Assembly: GCA_963591995.1 (NCBI GenBank)
Contig: CAVAUJ010000020.1
Span: forward strand, 1 to 36,031
DNA length: 36,031 bases
Origin: CAG-791 sp963591995
GTDB taxonomy: Bacteria; Bacillota; Clostridia; Lachnospirales; Lachnospiraceae
Reading direction: 5' to 3'
Positions 17,160 to 24,296 of this stretch are shown here, piece after piece. Position 1 is the first letter of the stretch, and each line of letters starts with the position of its first letter. Made by a program: the position numbers and the translations under genes. The notes beneath the pieces are model-generated. The model had not been told where the DNA came from, ran no database searches, and saw only the letters and a program-made list of their open reading frames with translations.

Positions 17160-18545
17160 TTACATGAACCATTCTGCGCCGAGGCCGCCGACCGTGATGA
17201 ACGTCACAATGTACAGCAGGACGCCGATGATGTATGCGCACGGAATCGAAAGCTTCAGGTAATCCTTGGACTCCACCTTCGTATATGCAAGGCCCCAGGC
17301 AACCCAGGACTGCGTGATACATGAGCCGATGTTCACGGTGATGGTAGGAATCGCAAAGATGCAATACAGGAACGGAACGGAGAAGCTCGCCACACCGCGA
17401 ACCACACCGAGTGTCGCAGCACCGCAGCCAACCAGCGTCATAGGTCCGCGGAACAGACCAAGGCCCAGAAGGACAGCGAACAGGATGCAAAGGAGCAGCT
17501 CACTCTTCGGCATAACCGGTCCGAGGATCACCTTGAAGAACGGAGATGCATAGGAAGCAACCGAGTTGAACATCGGCAGCGTCAGAAGGAAGCCAACCAG
17601 CGGAGCCGTATCCACAACGCCGTCATAGTAAAGCTTATTGACCAGCTGGCAATTCTCCTTGAAGGTTCCCTTGAGCTTGCCGCAAAGGAACAGAGCCAGG
17701 AAGCCCGCAATGACAAAGCCGCCGATAACCGAGAAATCCAGCCAGATCTTCAGGATAACGGGAACGATCGGCAGGATCAGTGTGTACAGCGGAGCATCCT
17801 TCTGCTCGGAAGCGCCGCGGGTCTGTGCTGCCCAGGCGTGGCTGGTCTTGCTCTTCTTCAGGAAAACTCCTGCCAGTACCGTCGTAACAACAACAGAGAT
17901 GACCAGTGCAAAATAGCCCCACTTTGAAGCATACCAGCCGAGCGTGAAGTCCGGCAGCTCATCGGTTCCGATGAAGAAAGCGCGATACTGTGCAAAGTTG
18001 ACGGGATTCAGGTAAATGCCGGCCGCAACGGACTCCATGAAGCTGAACATGGCGATGGCCTTGGGAATGCCAAGGGACATCAGGATGGGCAGAACGATGA
18101 CGCCGATGGCGATGACGGGGCCTGCGCCGGTCATTGCCGTGAAAATGAGTGCGGTCACAACGTTCAGAAGGGCCAGTGTGACAATCGGCTTATCGCCGCC
18201 GAGCTCTACCGTCTTCCGGATCAGCGTCGAGGCAATGCCGGTCTCCATCAGCACGCGGCCGAACCATGCACCCCAGCACACATTAACGAGCGTTGTGCCC
18301 CACCCCTCGGGTGCGGACTGATAAATCTTGTTCAGGATCTCAATGATCTTTACCGGCTCGCCGTTGCTGTAAAAAGCCGTTCCGGAAAGGAAATCCGGCG
18401 AAGCAAAGGCAGCGCCCAGGAAGGACAGTACTGTCCAGACAATTGTGATGACAAGGAAGCCGATCATCAGGTTATGGCCCTTTACGCAATAGTAGGCAAG
18501 GCCAAAGAACGTGAGGAGCAGCAAAATACCAACGAGATATTCCAT
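17160..18545 (-). CDS. Integral membrane transporter of the IT superfamily (citrate/gluconate-type carboxylate permease)
   Basis: The 461-aa very hydrophobic protein has about 11-12 membrane segments and no signal peptide. Half-membrane segments rich in small residues (TAMTGAGPVIAIGVIVLP and FRGPMTLVGCGAATLG) sit in each half, the two-repeat pattern of CitMHS/GntP-type symporters. The substrate is probably an organic anion taken up with H+ or Na+; which one is not visible. It is first in an operon with the HyuA-like gene and divergent from the catabolic genes starting at 19196. An 18-bp palindrome lies about 196-213 bases upstream. Confidence 0.78.
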   Translation of the reverse strand: MEYLVGILLLLTFFGLAYYCVKGHNLMIGFLVITIVWTVLSFLGAAFASPDFLSGTAFYSNGEPVKIIEILNKIYQSAPEGWGTTLVNVCWGAWFGRVLMETGIASTLIRKTVELGGDKPIVTLALLNVVTALIFTAMTGAGPVIAIGVIVLPILMSLGIPKAIAMFSFMESVAAGIYLNPVNFAQYRAFFIGTDELPDFTLGWYASKWGYFALVISVVVTTVLAGVFLKKSKTSHAWAAQTRGASEQKDAPLYTLILPIVPVILKIWLDFSVIGGFVIAGFLALFLCGKLKGTFKENCQLVNKLYYDGVVDTAPLVGFLLTLPMFNSVASYASPFFKVILGPVMPKSELLLCILFAVLLGLGLFRGPMTLVGCGAATLGVVRGVASFSVPFLYCIFAIPTITVNIGSCITQSWVAWGLAYTKVESKDYLKLSIPCAYIIGVLLYIVTFITVGGLGAEWFM

Positions 18546-18740
18546 GGTGTTTCTCCCTTTCTCTTTCTGTTTCTCTTCTTAAATAAAAACAATTTCTAAG
18601 GTAGTGTACTTGTGTCTCTTTTCATTCGCCGCGAAGCAGCCGAATGACTTTCCGCAGATCTGCCTCCCTCCTTCTCCCCGCATTCCGTTCAACATCCCTC
18701 TGCCGTTAAAGTCGGGATCCCGGACGTTCCCGGAACAACG

Positions 18741-18758
18741 TGCGTGATATATCACGCA
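18741..18758. promoter_or_regulatory. 18-bp perfect palindrome, candidate GntR-family operator
   Basis: TGCGTGATATATCACGCA is perfectly self-complementary. Its core TGATATATCA recurs exactly at 24208-24217 upstream of the YiaK-like gene, with related sites at 18983-18992 and 24065-24076. GntR/FCD regulators bind short palindromes of this kind. The regulator at 23305-24027 is the natural candidate. Confidence 0.65.
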
Positions 18759-18982
18759 AAAACGTCCTTTTGCCCAGGTAATGACCGCATCTCCCATGCC
18801 AGACAGCAGTTTTCAGATATCTTATGGAAAACTTGTGGAAAATAGTTAAATAATGTACAGCGTTGCTCCTACACCCGGACAGTAATTTAGCATATATCCC
18901 TTATTCCTGCAACAACTTTACCATTATCTTGGTTTTCGTTTCTTTTTTTTTGTCATTTTATACCTGTGTTGCGACCACCCGG

Positions 18983-19028
18983 TAATATATCAAGTGAGTA
19001 TTGCTTTTTGATGCCTATGCGATATACT
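18983..19028 (+). promoter_or_regulatory. Promoter of the reductase-cyclase-SDR operon with an adjacent operator-like site
   Basis: TTGCTT (19001-19006), a 16-base spacer and TATACT (19023-19028) make a plausible sigma-A promoter. Transcription would start near 19036, giving a 5' UTR of about 160 bases. TAATATATCA (18983-18992), one or two changes from the TGATATATCA core, ends 8 bases upstream of the -35. Confidence 0.5.
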
Positions 19029-19195
19029 GACCTTATGCAAGGTGCACAGTAAGTAAAGCGTCTTGGTTTCTAATCATTTCTATGATTTTGGCAGCCGTGT
19101 GCTGTGCATCGAACGGATAACAGCCGCCCGTTCCTTTCGGACGCCGGTCGACTGCCGGTCCGTGAATCCAAACATCTGGAAGGAGAATTTTGATT

Positions 19196-20113
19196 ATGAA
19201 AATTGCAGTTCTCGGTTCCGGTGCCATGGGGGGTCTCTACAGTTCCTATCTGAGCCGCAGCAATGAGGTAACTGTGATCGACGTCAACCAGGCATTGGTC
19301 GACAAGGTGAATGCAGAGGGACTGGAGGTCATCGAGCCCGATGGTTCTTCCAATGTATTCCATCCGCACGCTGTCCTCTCTACGGAGGGTATGGAGCCGG
19401 TGGATCTGGTCATTGTTTTCGTAAAGGCCATGTTCAGCGAGGGAGCTCTGCAGAACAACAAGGGCATCATCGGCCCTGACACCTATCTGATGACGCTGCA
19501 GAACGGCAGCGGTCATGAGGATACACTCGGCAAGTTCGTTCCGCAGGATCACATCATCATCGGAACGACACAGCACAATGCCAGCGTGGCGGGCCCCGGC
19601 ATCACCAGACACGGCGGCAGCGGCATGACGCATCTTGGCTGTGTCACCGGCAGCGCTTCCCGCCTTCAGCCGTTCGCGGATGCCTTCACCGCCTGCGGAC
19701 TGGATGCCGATGTCTCCGACGGTGTACAGAAGATGATCTGGAACAAGATGTTCACGAATGTCTCTGCCAGCGCACTGACGGGCGCACTGCAGGTTCCGCT
19801 CGGGTATATTTCTTCCAATGAAGCCGCCTGGGATCTGTGCTGCCGGCTCATCCGTGAGGCCGTTGATGTTGCCGCGGCTCTTGGCATGGATTTCGATTAT
19901 GAAGAAAAGGTTGCCGAGGTGAAGGGTGTCTGCGATCGCTCGCCCGAAGGACTCACCAGCATTTATGCCGACCTTCGGAACGGTCGCCGGAGTGAGGTTG
20001 ACACCATCAGCGGCAGTATTGTGCGTGCCGGCCGGAAGGTAGGCGTTCCCACTCCCAGCCATTCCTTCCTCGTCGGTCTGATTCATGCGATGGAGGGGAA
20101 ATCCCTGAAATGA
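19196..20113 (+). CDS. 2-dehydropantoate 2-reductase family oxidoreductase (PanE/ApbA fold)
   Basis: The 305-aa cytoplasmic protein has a Rossmann NAD(P) motif at its N-terminus (AVLGSGAMGGLY), LQNGSGHED and the C-terminal helical domain with the catalytic-type Lys in WNKMFTNVSASALT. True PanE reduces ketopantoate for coenzyme A, but here the gene heads a catabolic operon, so it more likely reduces or oxidises a 2-keto or 2-hydroxy acid of that pathway. A TTG at 19190 is in frame, but ATG 19196 lies 10 bases after AAGGAG and gives the normal N-terminus. The cyclase gene follows by 72 bases. Confidence 0.86.
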   Translation: MKIAVLGSGAMGGLYSSYLSRSNEVTVIDVNQALVDKVNAEGLEVIEPDGSSNVFHPHAVLSTEGMEPVDLVIVFVKAMFSEGALQNNKGIIGPDTYLMTLQNGSGHEDTLGKFVPQDHIIIGTTQHNASVAGPGITRHGGSGMTHLGCVTGSASRLQPFADAFTACGLDADVSDGVQKMIWNKMFTNVSASALTGALQVPLGYISSNEAAWDLCCRLIREAVDVAAALGMDFDYEEKVAEVKGVCDRSPEGLTSIYADLRNGRRSEVDTISGSIVRAGRKVGVPTPSHSFLVGLIHAMEGKSLK

Positions 20114-20185
20114 ATTTCGTGGCCGGCGCATTCCGGTCTGAAAGAGATACATACAAACTGTTTTTAAATTAAGGAGGATTTTACA

Positions 20186-20941
20186 ATGTCTGAACAGCCC
20201 CTTACCTACGATTGGGTTGCCGGTAAGCCCAAGACCGTGTCACCGGAACAGCTGCCCCCCAAGGTATACCAGAAGGGCAATCTTCGTATTGTGGATTTGA
20301 CAAAGGTGCTGGATCCCAGCACGGAGTCTCGTCGCTGCAATCTCTGGCGTTTCAACACCGGCGGAGATGTTCCGGATTTCCACACCAATGTTGACATCGG
20401 AAGCCATCTGGGAACGCACTGCGAGTGTCCGTACCACCACGACAATGACTGGCCGAGCGTGGCAGAGCTGCCGCTGGAGCAGTTCATGGGCCGCGGCATC
20501 TATGTAACCCTGGATCTTCCCGAGGACCATCAGATTACCGCTGCGGATCTTGAAGCGGCAATCGGCGATCGCGTAAAGCCCGGTGATACCGTCATTCTCG
20601 ACAGCCCTCACAAGATTCCTCCCTTCACCAGCCTCACCGGCGGTCCCACGGATCACCGTCTGCAGGTAGGCGGCGAGATGGCTCAGTGGCTGGCAGATCG
20701 GAAGGTTCAGTGCGTAGGCTTCGGCGACGGCGTTGCCATCGAGGGCGATGTCCGCAACGTTAAGCCCTTCCACGATATCCTGATGGCTCAGAACTGCACC
20801 TTCCTTGAGGTTCTGCAGAATCTGGACCAGCTGCAGAGCGATACCTTCTTCATCAGCTATGCACCGATCCCGATCATCGGACTGGATTCCTGCCCGGTTC
20901 GCGTCTATGCGATTGAGGGACTGCCCGGATTCACGGAATAA
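20186..20941 (+). CDS. Cyclase-family metal-dependent hydrolase (kynurenine formamidase/isatin hydrolase superfamily)
   Basis: The 251-aa protein carries HLGTHCECPYH (H74, H78, E80, H84), the Cyclase-family metal site HxGTHxDxPxH with Glu in place of the usual Asp. Family members hydrolyse amide or lactam bonds (formylkynurenine, isatin) using Mn or Zn. Further conserved features are GDTVILDS and VGFGDGVAIEG. AAGGAGG lies about 7 bases before ATG 20186. Its place between a ketoacid reductase-like gene and an SDR suggests a ring-opening or amide-cleaving step on the pathway intermediate. The reaction is unproven. Confidence 0.87.
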   Translation: MSEQPLTYDWVAGKPKTVSPEQLPPKVYQKGNLRIVDLTKVLDPSTESRRCNLWRFNTGGDVPDFHTNVDIGSHLGTHCECPYHHDNDWPSVAELPLEQFMGRGIYVTLDLPEDHQITAADLEAAIGDRVKPGDTVILDSPHKIPPFTSLTGGPTDHRLQVGGEMAQWLADRKVQCVGFGDGVAIEGDVRNVKPFHDILMAQNCTFLEVLQNLDQLQSDTFFISYAPIPIIGLDSCPVRVYAIEGLPGFTE

Positions 20942-20966
20942 GAATTCATCTGCGTTCCTGTTTGCG

Positions 20967-21059
20967 TCAGCTGCTGTGCGGTCTCACCGTGCAGCAGCTG
21001 ATCCTGTATCCGGCCGGCACCTGCCGGTGCGCGCTGCAGGCTTCGCCTGCGCTTCGCGC
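20967..21059 (+). promoter_or_regulatory. Three consecutive stem-loops between cyclase and SDR genes
   Basis: The first, 20967-21001, has two 16-base arms around a 3-base loop, all paired if two G-U wobbles are allowed. The second, 21014-21027, pairs CCGGCA with TGCCGG. The third, 21036-21050, pairs GCAGGC with GCCTGC around TTC inside GCGC outer arms and is followed by TTTGTTTT (21060-21067). The last looks like a partial terminator. The set may lower or separate expression of the downstream genes. Confidence 0.65.
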
Positions 21060-21086
21060 TTTGTTTTGACACACGAGGAAACTGTG

Positions 21087-21869
21087 ATGAGTGAGAATAT
21101 GAAGGACATGTTCCGCCCTGCGGGACAGATTGCATTGATTACCGGCGGGACCAGCGGTCTCGGGCATGCCATTGCCGAGGCCTTTCTGCAGAACGGTGCG
21201 GACGTTGCCGTGTGCAGCCGTCATCCCGACAGCGCACCGGATCTTGCCGAGCTCGCCGCAAGGGAGGGCCGCCGTTATCTGGCCGTTCGCTGCGACATCA
21301 CAAAGGAGGCGGACGTTGCCGCCCTCGGGGATGCCGTGGAGCAGGGGCTCGGCCCTGCCACCATGCTCGTCAACAGTGCCGGAATGAATGTTTTAAAGCC
21401 CGCCGAGGACTACGATCAGGAAACCTTCGAAAGGGTTATGGCACTCAATGTAACCGGGACGCATCTTGTCAGCAAGATGGCCGCAAAGCGCTGGATGATT
21501 CCCGCACACAAGGGCCGTATCGTGAATCTCTCGTCGGCCAAGGCCTTTCTCGGAACCGATCGGGATTATGCTGCCTATTGTGCCAGCAAGGGTGCCATCA
21601 ACATGTATACCGCTCAGCTCGGCTGCGAGTGGGCCAAATTCGGCATCACCGTGAATGCCATCGCCCCCACCTTTGTCATTACACCGATCAATGCGGATCG
21701 CCTTGCCAACAAGGAATTTCATGATTCGCTGGTCCGGCGCATTCCGATCGGGCGTCTGGGCACCGGCCGCGACATGGCAGCTGCCGCACTCTTTTTGTGC
21801 AGTGAAGGCGCGGAATTCATCACCGGTGTTACGCTGAAGGTCGACGGCGGCGTCACTTCCATGCAATAA
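21087..21869 (+). CDS. Short-chain dehydrogenase/reductase (gluconate 5-dehydrogenase-like)
   Basis: This 260-aa classical SDR has the cofactor motif TGGTSGLG (19-26), N121, S150 (NLSSAKAF), and Y164-x-x-x-K168 (YCASK), plus the C-terminal TGVTLKVDGG. It would interconvert an alcohol and a ketone with NAD(P); SDRs of this type often act on sugar acids. An open frame reaches back to 20805 inside the cyclase gene, but ATG 21087 has GAGGAA 6-9 bases upstream and gives the standard N-terminus. It lies 37 bases before the first YhcH gene. Confidence 0.9.
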   Translation: MSENMKDMFRPAGQIALITGGTSGLGHAIAEAFLQNGADVAVCSRHPDSAPDLAELAAREGRRYLAVRCDITKEADVAALGDAVEQGLGPATMLVNSAGMNVLKPAEDYDQETFERVMALNVTGTHLVSKMAAKRWMIPAHKGRIVNLSSAKAFLGTDRDYAAYCASKGAINMYTAQLGCEWAKFGITVNAIAPTFVITPINADRLANKEFHDSLVRRIPIGRLGTGRDMAAAALFLCSEGAEFITGVTLKVDGGVTSMQ

Positions 21870-21906
21870 CAACGGATGTAATGACATCAGAAAGGAGCAC
21901 CAAAGA

Positions 21907-22392
21907 ATGATTTCCGGGAATATAAACGAAGCCGCTAACCTCGCCGTCCTTCCGGAGCCGCTGCAGCGTGCCGTCCGCTATCTGAAGGAAAATGATCTGA
22001 CCGTGCACGAAACCGGTAAATTCCCCCTGGACGGCGATAAGATGATCCTCCAGGTGATTGATCAGAATACCGCGCCCCGCGAGGCACTGCGTCCCGAGGT
22101 TCACCGCAAATACATCGATGTACAGTTTCTCGCTGCCGGCGGCCCAGAGCGGATCGGCTGGTATCCGGACCTTGGCGACAACGAAGCCGAGGAGGATCTG
22201 CTGGACACCCCCCGCGACATCTGCTTCTACCGCAATAATCCGAACGCCCGCGAGGGTGTCATTGAGATGCAGCCCGGCAGCTATGCCATGTTCTTTCCCT
22301 GGGATGTGCATATTCCGGCCATTCAGGTCGGCGACCGGCCTGCTGCCATTCGGAAGATTGTCATCAAGGTTGCGCTGGATACCTGCCTTTAA
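21907..22392 (+). CDS. YhcH/YjgK/YiaL family protein, copy 1
   Basis: The 161-aa cupin-like protein has the family core HRKYIDVQFLAAGGPERIG and PGSYAMFFPWDVHIPAI, containing the conserved Glu and His metal ligands. E. coli relatives YhcH, YjgK and YiaL sit in sialic acid and 2,3-diketogulonate gene sets; an anomerase or isomerase role has been suggested for the family but is not settled. AAAGGAG lies 10-16 bases before ATG 21907. The second family member at 25497 is clearly divergent, so this is not a recent duplication. Confidence 0.9.
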   Translation: MISGNINEAANLAVLPEPLQRAVRYLKENDLTVHETGKFPLDGDKMILQVIDQNTAPREALRPEVHRKYIDVQFLAAGGPERIGWYPDLGDNEAEEDLLDTPRDICFYRNNPNAREGVIEMQPGSYAMFFPWDVHIPAIQVGDRPAAIRKIVIKVALDTCL

Positions 22393-22432
22393 GAGGCGCT
22401 CTCCGGCATTTGCGGGAGTTTTCAATCAATGT

Positions 22433-22466
22433 ACCGGCTCCATCGCTTCCTTTTGATGGAACCGGT
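22433..22466 (+). promoter_or_regulatory. Stem-loop between yhcH copy 1 and the M28-type gene
   Basis: ACCGG-C-TCCATC (22433-22444) pairs with GATGGA-A-CCGGT (22455-22466), 11 pairs with one mismatch and a 10-base loop. Its presence supports reading 22393-22496 as noncoding and placing the next start at GTG 22497. Confidence 0.6.
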
Positions 22467-22496
22467 ATTGTCGTATCGTTTGATGAGGAGTTTCGT

Positions 22497-23291
22497 GTGA
22501 ATCTGGACCGTTATCTGACAAGACTTGCTCTCTCCGACCCCGCTGCCCGAAGGGCTGCGGTGGGCGAGATTCTGACCGAGGAGGGTCTGCCCTTTACGCT
22601 GCAGGAGCAGGCCGCCGGCACGGCCGCAGGGGCCGTCCGAAACTACCTGGTGACGGATGCCTCCGGGGCGCTTTGCCCTCTTCTGCTCGCGCACTACGAT
22701 GCATACCCCGGGAGCACCGGCGCCAACGACAACGCCGCCGCTCTCTGCATCCTCATCGAACTGGCTGCGGAGCTGAGGCGCCGCGGCATCCCGGCGGATT
22801 TTGCATTTCTTGACGGGGAGGAGGCCGGCCACACCGGTGCCCGGCTCCTGCAGCAGAACCGTCCCGGCCGGAATTCCGTCGTCATCAATCTGGATCTGTG
22901 CGGCTACGGAGACACCATCACCGTCTATGCGCGCGGCAGCCAGAAAAAGAAAGGCGCCCGCCCCTTCTGCGGGAAGGAGCTGCTCACTTCCCACGGCGGT
23001 CTTCTGGTCCCCTATCTTCCCGAGGGCGATGATGTCTGCTTCTCCACACGCCAGCAGCCGGTCCTCAGCATTGCCGTGATGCCGAAATGGGACGTTTCGT
23101 ATCTCCGTGCAATGGCCGCCCAGGGAAGCGGTCTTCTCGGGCGGACACCGGAATTCCGTATGATGACCGGACAGATGGAGGTCGCCGGCACCATGCACGG
23201 CGGCTTTCGCGATGACGTAAAGTGGGTGCAGCCGGAGGCCATGCAGCAGGTCTATGACTATCTGCTGGACGGCTTCTCGGCCGCACAATGA
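22497..23291 (+). CDS. M28-family metallopeptidase-like hydrolase
   Basis: The 264-aa cytoplasmic protein has all five expected zinc ligands of the M28 aminopeptidase fold: H66 and D68 (LAHYDAYPG), D78 (GANDNAA), E108/E109 (FLDGEEAG), D133 and H234 (TMHGGF). M28 enzymes and relatives cleave N-terminal amino acids or other amide bonds. An open frame starts at TTG 22410, but that part overlaps a stem-loop, whereas GTG 22497 has GAGGAG 6 bases upstream, so I chose GTG. It is last in the operon and converges with the GntR gene. In this context it probably hydrolyses an amide in the pathway. Confidence 0.85.
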   Translation: MNLDRYLTRLALSDPAARRAAVGEILTEEGLPFTLQEQAAGTAAGAVRNYLVTDASGALCPLLLAHYDAYPGSTGANDNAAALCILIELAAELRRRGIPADFAFLDGEEAGHTGARLLQQNRPGRNSVVINLDLCGYGDTITVYARGSQKKKGARPFCGKELLTSHGGLLVPYLPEGDDVCFSTRQQPVLSIAVMPKWDVSYLRAMAAQGSGLLGRTPEFRMMTGQMEVAGTMHGGFRDDVKWVQPEAMQQVYDYLLDGFSAAQ

Positions 23292-23315
23292 ATACGGACG
23301 GAACCTAATCCGTAT
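23292..23315. terminator. Inverted repeat at the convergent ends of the M28-type and GntR genes
   Basis: ATACGGA (23292-23298) and TCCGTAT (23309-23315) form a 7-bp stem across the 13-base gap between stops. There is no clear T-run, so termination efficiency is uncertain. Confidence 0.45.
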
Positions 23316-24027
23316 GCTGTTCCAGAGTGAAATAACCCGGGTGCTGTTCCATCTTCTCCAGCAGATTGCCGCGAAAGCTGTCCAGATGCTCGTAAACCTT
23401 CTGGTCCGGGCTGCACTCCTCCGGCATTCCCATCAGCAGGTAGTCGCAGAATTCATGATGCTGCCTCTGCACCACCGCGTAACGACACTTTCCGTCCATT
23501 GCATCGAGATAGCGCATCCTGTCGTAATGCGCGACGAGTCCCCGGATTGCCGACCAGGTGTGGCACATGCCGGAGAAGAAATACATCATCCGATGAAATT
23601 CATCGTCCAGCCGGATGAAGGTTTCGACGCCCTTCGGGAAGCTCTCATCCATCTGCAACTCCTCCATCTTCCGCACACATTGCAGCATTTCCTGAATCTG
23701 TTCCCGCCCGATTTTTCCGGCGCTCTCCCGCAGAATCTGACTTTCGAACAGGAGCCTGGCCTGGTATCCCTCTTTGACCAGGATGGGATCGATCCGGCTG
23801 ACCTTCGTTCCCTTCTGCGGATAAATGTCGACCAGCCATTCCTCGTGCAGCTTCGTAATCGCCTCATGAATCGGCGTCCGGCTCATCTGCAGCATTTCAG
23901 CGATCAACGGCTCACTCAGCACCTCGCCGGGCTGCAGCCGCAGATTCATAATATTCGTCCGCAGAACGCGGCAGGCATAGCTTCTGTTGTTATCCTCTTC
24001 TGTACGCGGCGGTATCAGCAGATTCAT
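23305..24027 (-). CDS. GntR-family transcriptional regulator, FCD subfamily
   Basis: The 240-aa protein has an N-terminal winged HTH (about 18-78: ACRVLRTNIMNLRLQPGE, then SEPLIAEMLQMSRTPIHEAI, ending in the KGTKVSRID wing) and an all-helical FCD ligand domain (about 90-225) with the RLDDEFHRMMYFFSG segment. FCD regulators usually respond to small carboxylates and repress catabolic operons. AAGGAG precedes ATG 24027 by 5 bases. Its own promoter overlaps a 12-bp palindrome (24065-24076), and related palindromes lie before both flanking operons, so it is probably the local regulator, binding an intermediate of the pathway. Confidence 0.92.
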   Translation of the reverse strand: MNLLIPPRTEEDNNRSYACRVLRTNIMNLRLQPGEVLSEPLIAEMLQMSRTPIHEAITKLHEEWLVDIYPQKGTKVSRIDPILVKEGYQARLLFESQILRESAGKIGREQIQEMLQCVRKMEELQMDESFPKGVETFIRLDDEFHRMMYFFSGMCHTWSAIRGLVAHYDRMRYLDAMDGKCRYAVVQRQHHEFCDYLLMGMPEECSPDQKVYEHLDSFRGNLLEKMEQHPGYFTLEQHTD

Positions 24028-24064
24028 GACAGCTCCTTTCTGTGTCCATCCTCCGTTCTAAGCT

Positions 24065-24095
24065 CTAATATATTAGTATTTGGCCCATTTCGCAA
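24065..24095 (-). promoter_or_regulatory. GntR gene promoter with overlapping palindromic operator
   Basis: On the minus strand TTGCGA (24095-24090), a 17-base spacer and TATATT (24072-24067) make a good sigma-A promoter. The perfect 12-bp palindrome CTAATATATTAG (24065-24076) covers the -10, as expected for autorepression. Transcription would begin near 24060. Confidence 0.62.
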
Positions 24096-24191
24096 TACTC
24101 TCCCGGCTTTTAGGGAATTTGACCAATAGATTTGAGAAAATATGGCAAAAAAGACCAGTTGCAATTCCATTACAGCTGTGCGATGCTAGTA

Positions 24192-24217
24192 ATATCACCG
24201 CAGCCAGTGATATATCA
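24192..24217. promoter_or_regulatory. Operator-like palindromes upstream of the YiaK-like gene
   Basis: The 10-bp palindrome TGATATATCA (24208-24217) is identical to the core of the 18-bp palindrome at 18741-18758. An overlapping inverted repeat, ATATCAC (24192-24198) with GTGATAT (24207-24213), adds a second half-site. They lie 80-105 bases before the start at 24297. The promoter itself is not clear. Confidence 0.6.
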
Positions 24218-24296
24218 GCGTTGCATATACAGCATCGTCCGCAGGTTTTTTCCTACCCCCATCCCACAACGATTCCCTGCGGAAAAGGAGAAAATG

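Larger units (their letters stand above)
18546..19195. other. 650-base divergent intergenic region, AT-rich, with palindromes
   Basis: This gap separates the transporter (minus) from the reductase gene (plus). It is more AT-rich than its surroundings, especially 18800-19060. It holds the 18-bp palindrome at 18741-18758 nested in a GGACGTT/AACGTCC inverted repeat (18722-18728, 18761-18767), a GTTCCcGGAAC palindrome (18726-18736), a CATTCG/CGAATG inverted repeat near 18632-18655, and a plus-strand promoter near 19001-19028. No convincing gene is present; the 72-codon minus frame at 18579-18797 covers the palindrome and has no usable ribosome site. A clear promoter for the transporter was not found. 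Confidence 0.7.

Noticed and set aside
18579..18797. 72-codon minus-strand frame upstream of the transporter
   Set aside because: It covers the 18-bp palindrome, lacks a ribosome site and resembles no protein; regulatory DNA is a better reading.
20805..21086. N-terminal extension of the SDR frame
   Set aside because: It overlaps the cyclase gene in another frame and runs through three stem-loops; ATG 21087 has the ribosome site and standard SDR start.
22107..22124. TACATCGATGTA palindrome similar to the repeat arms
   Set aside because: It encodes the conserved YIDVQF motif of the YhcH protein, so it is explained by coding sequence.
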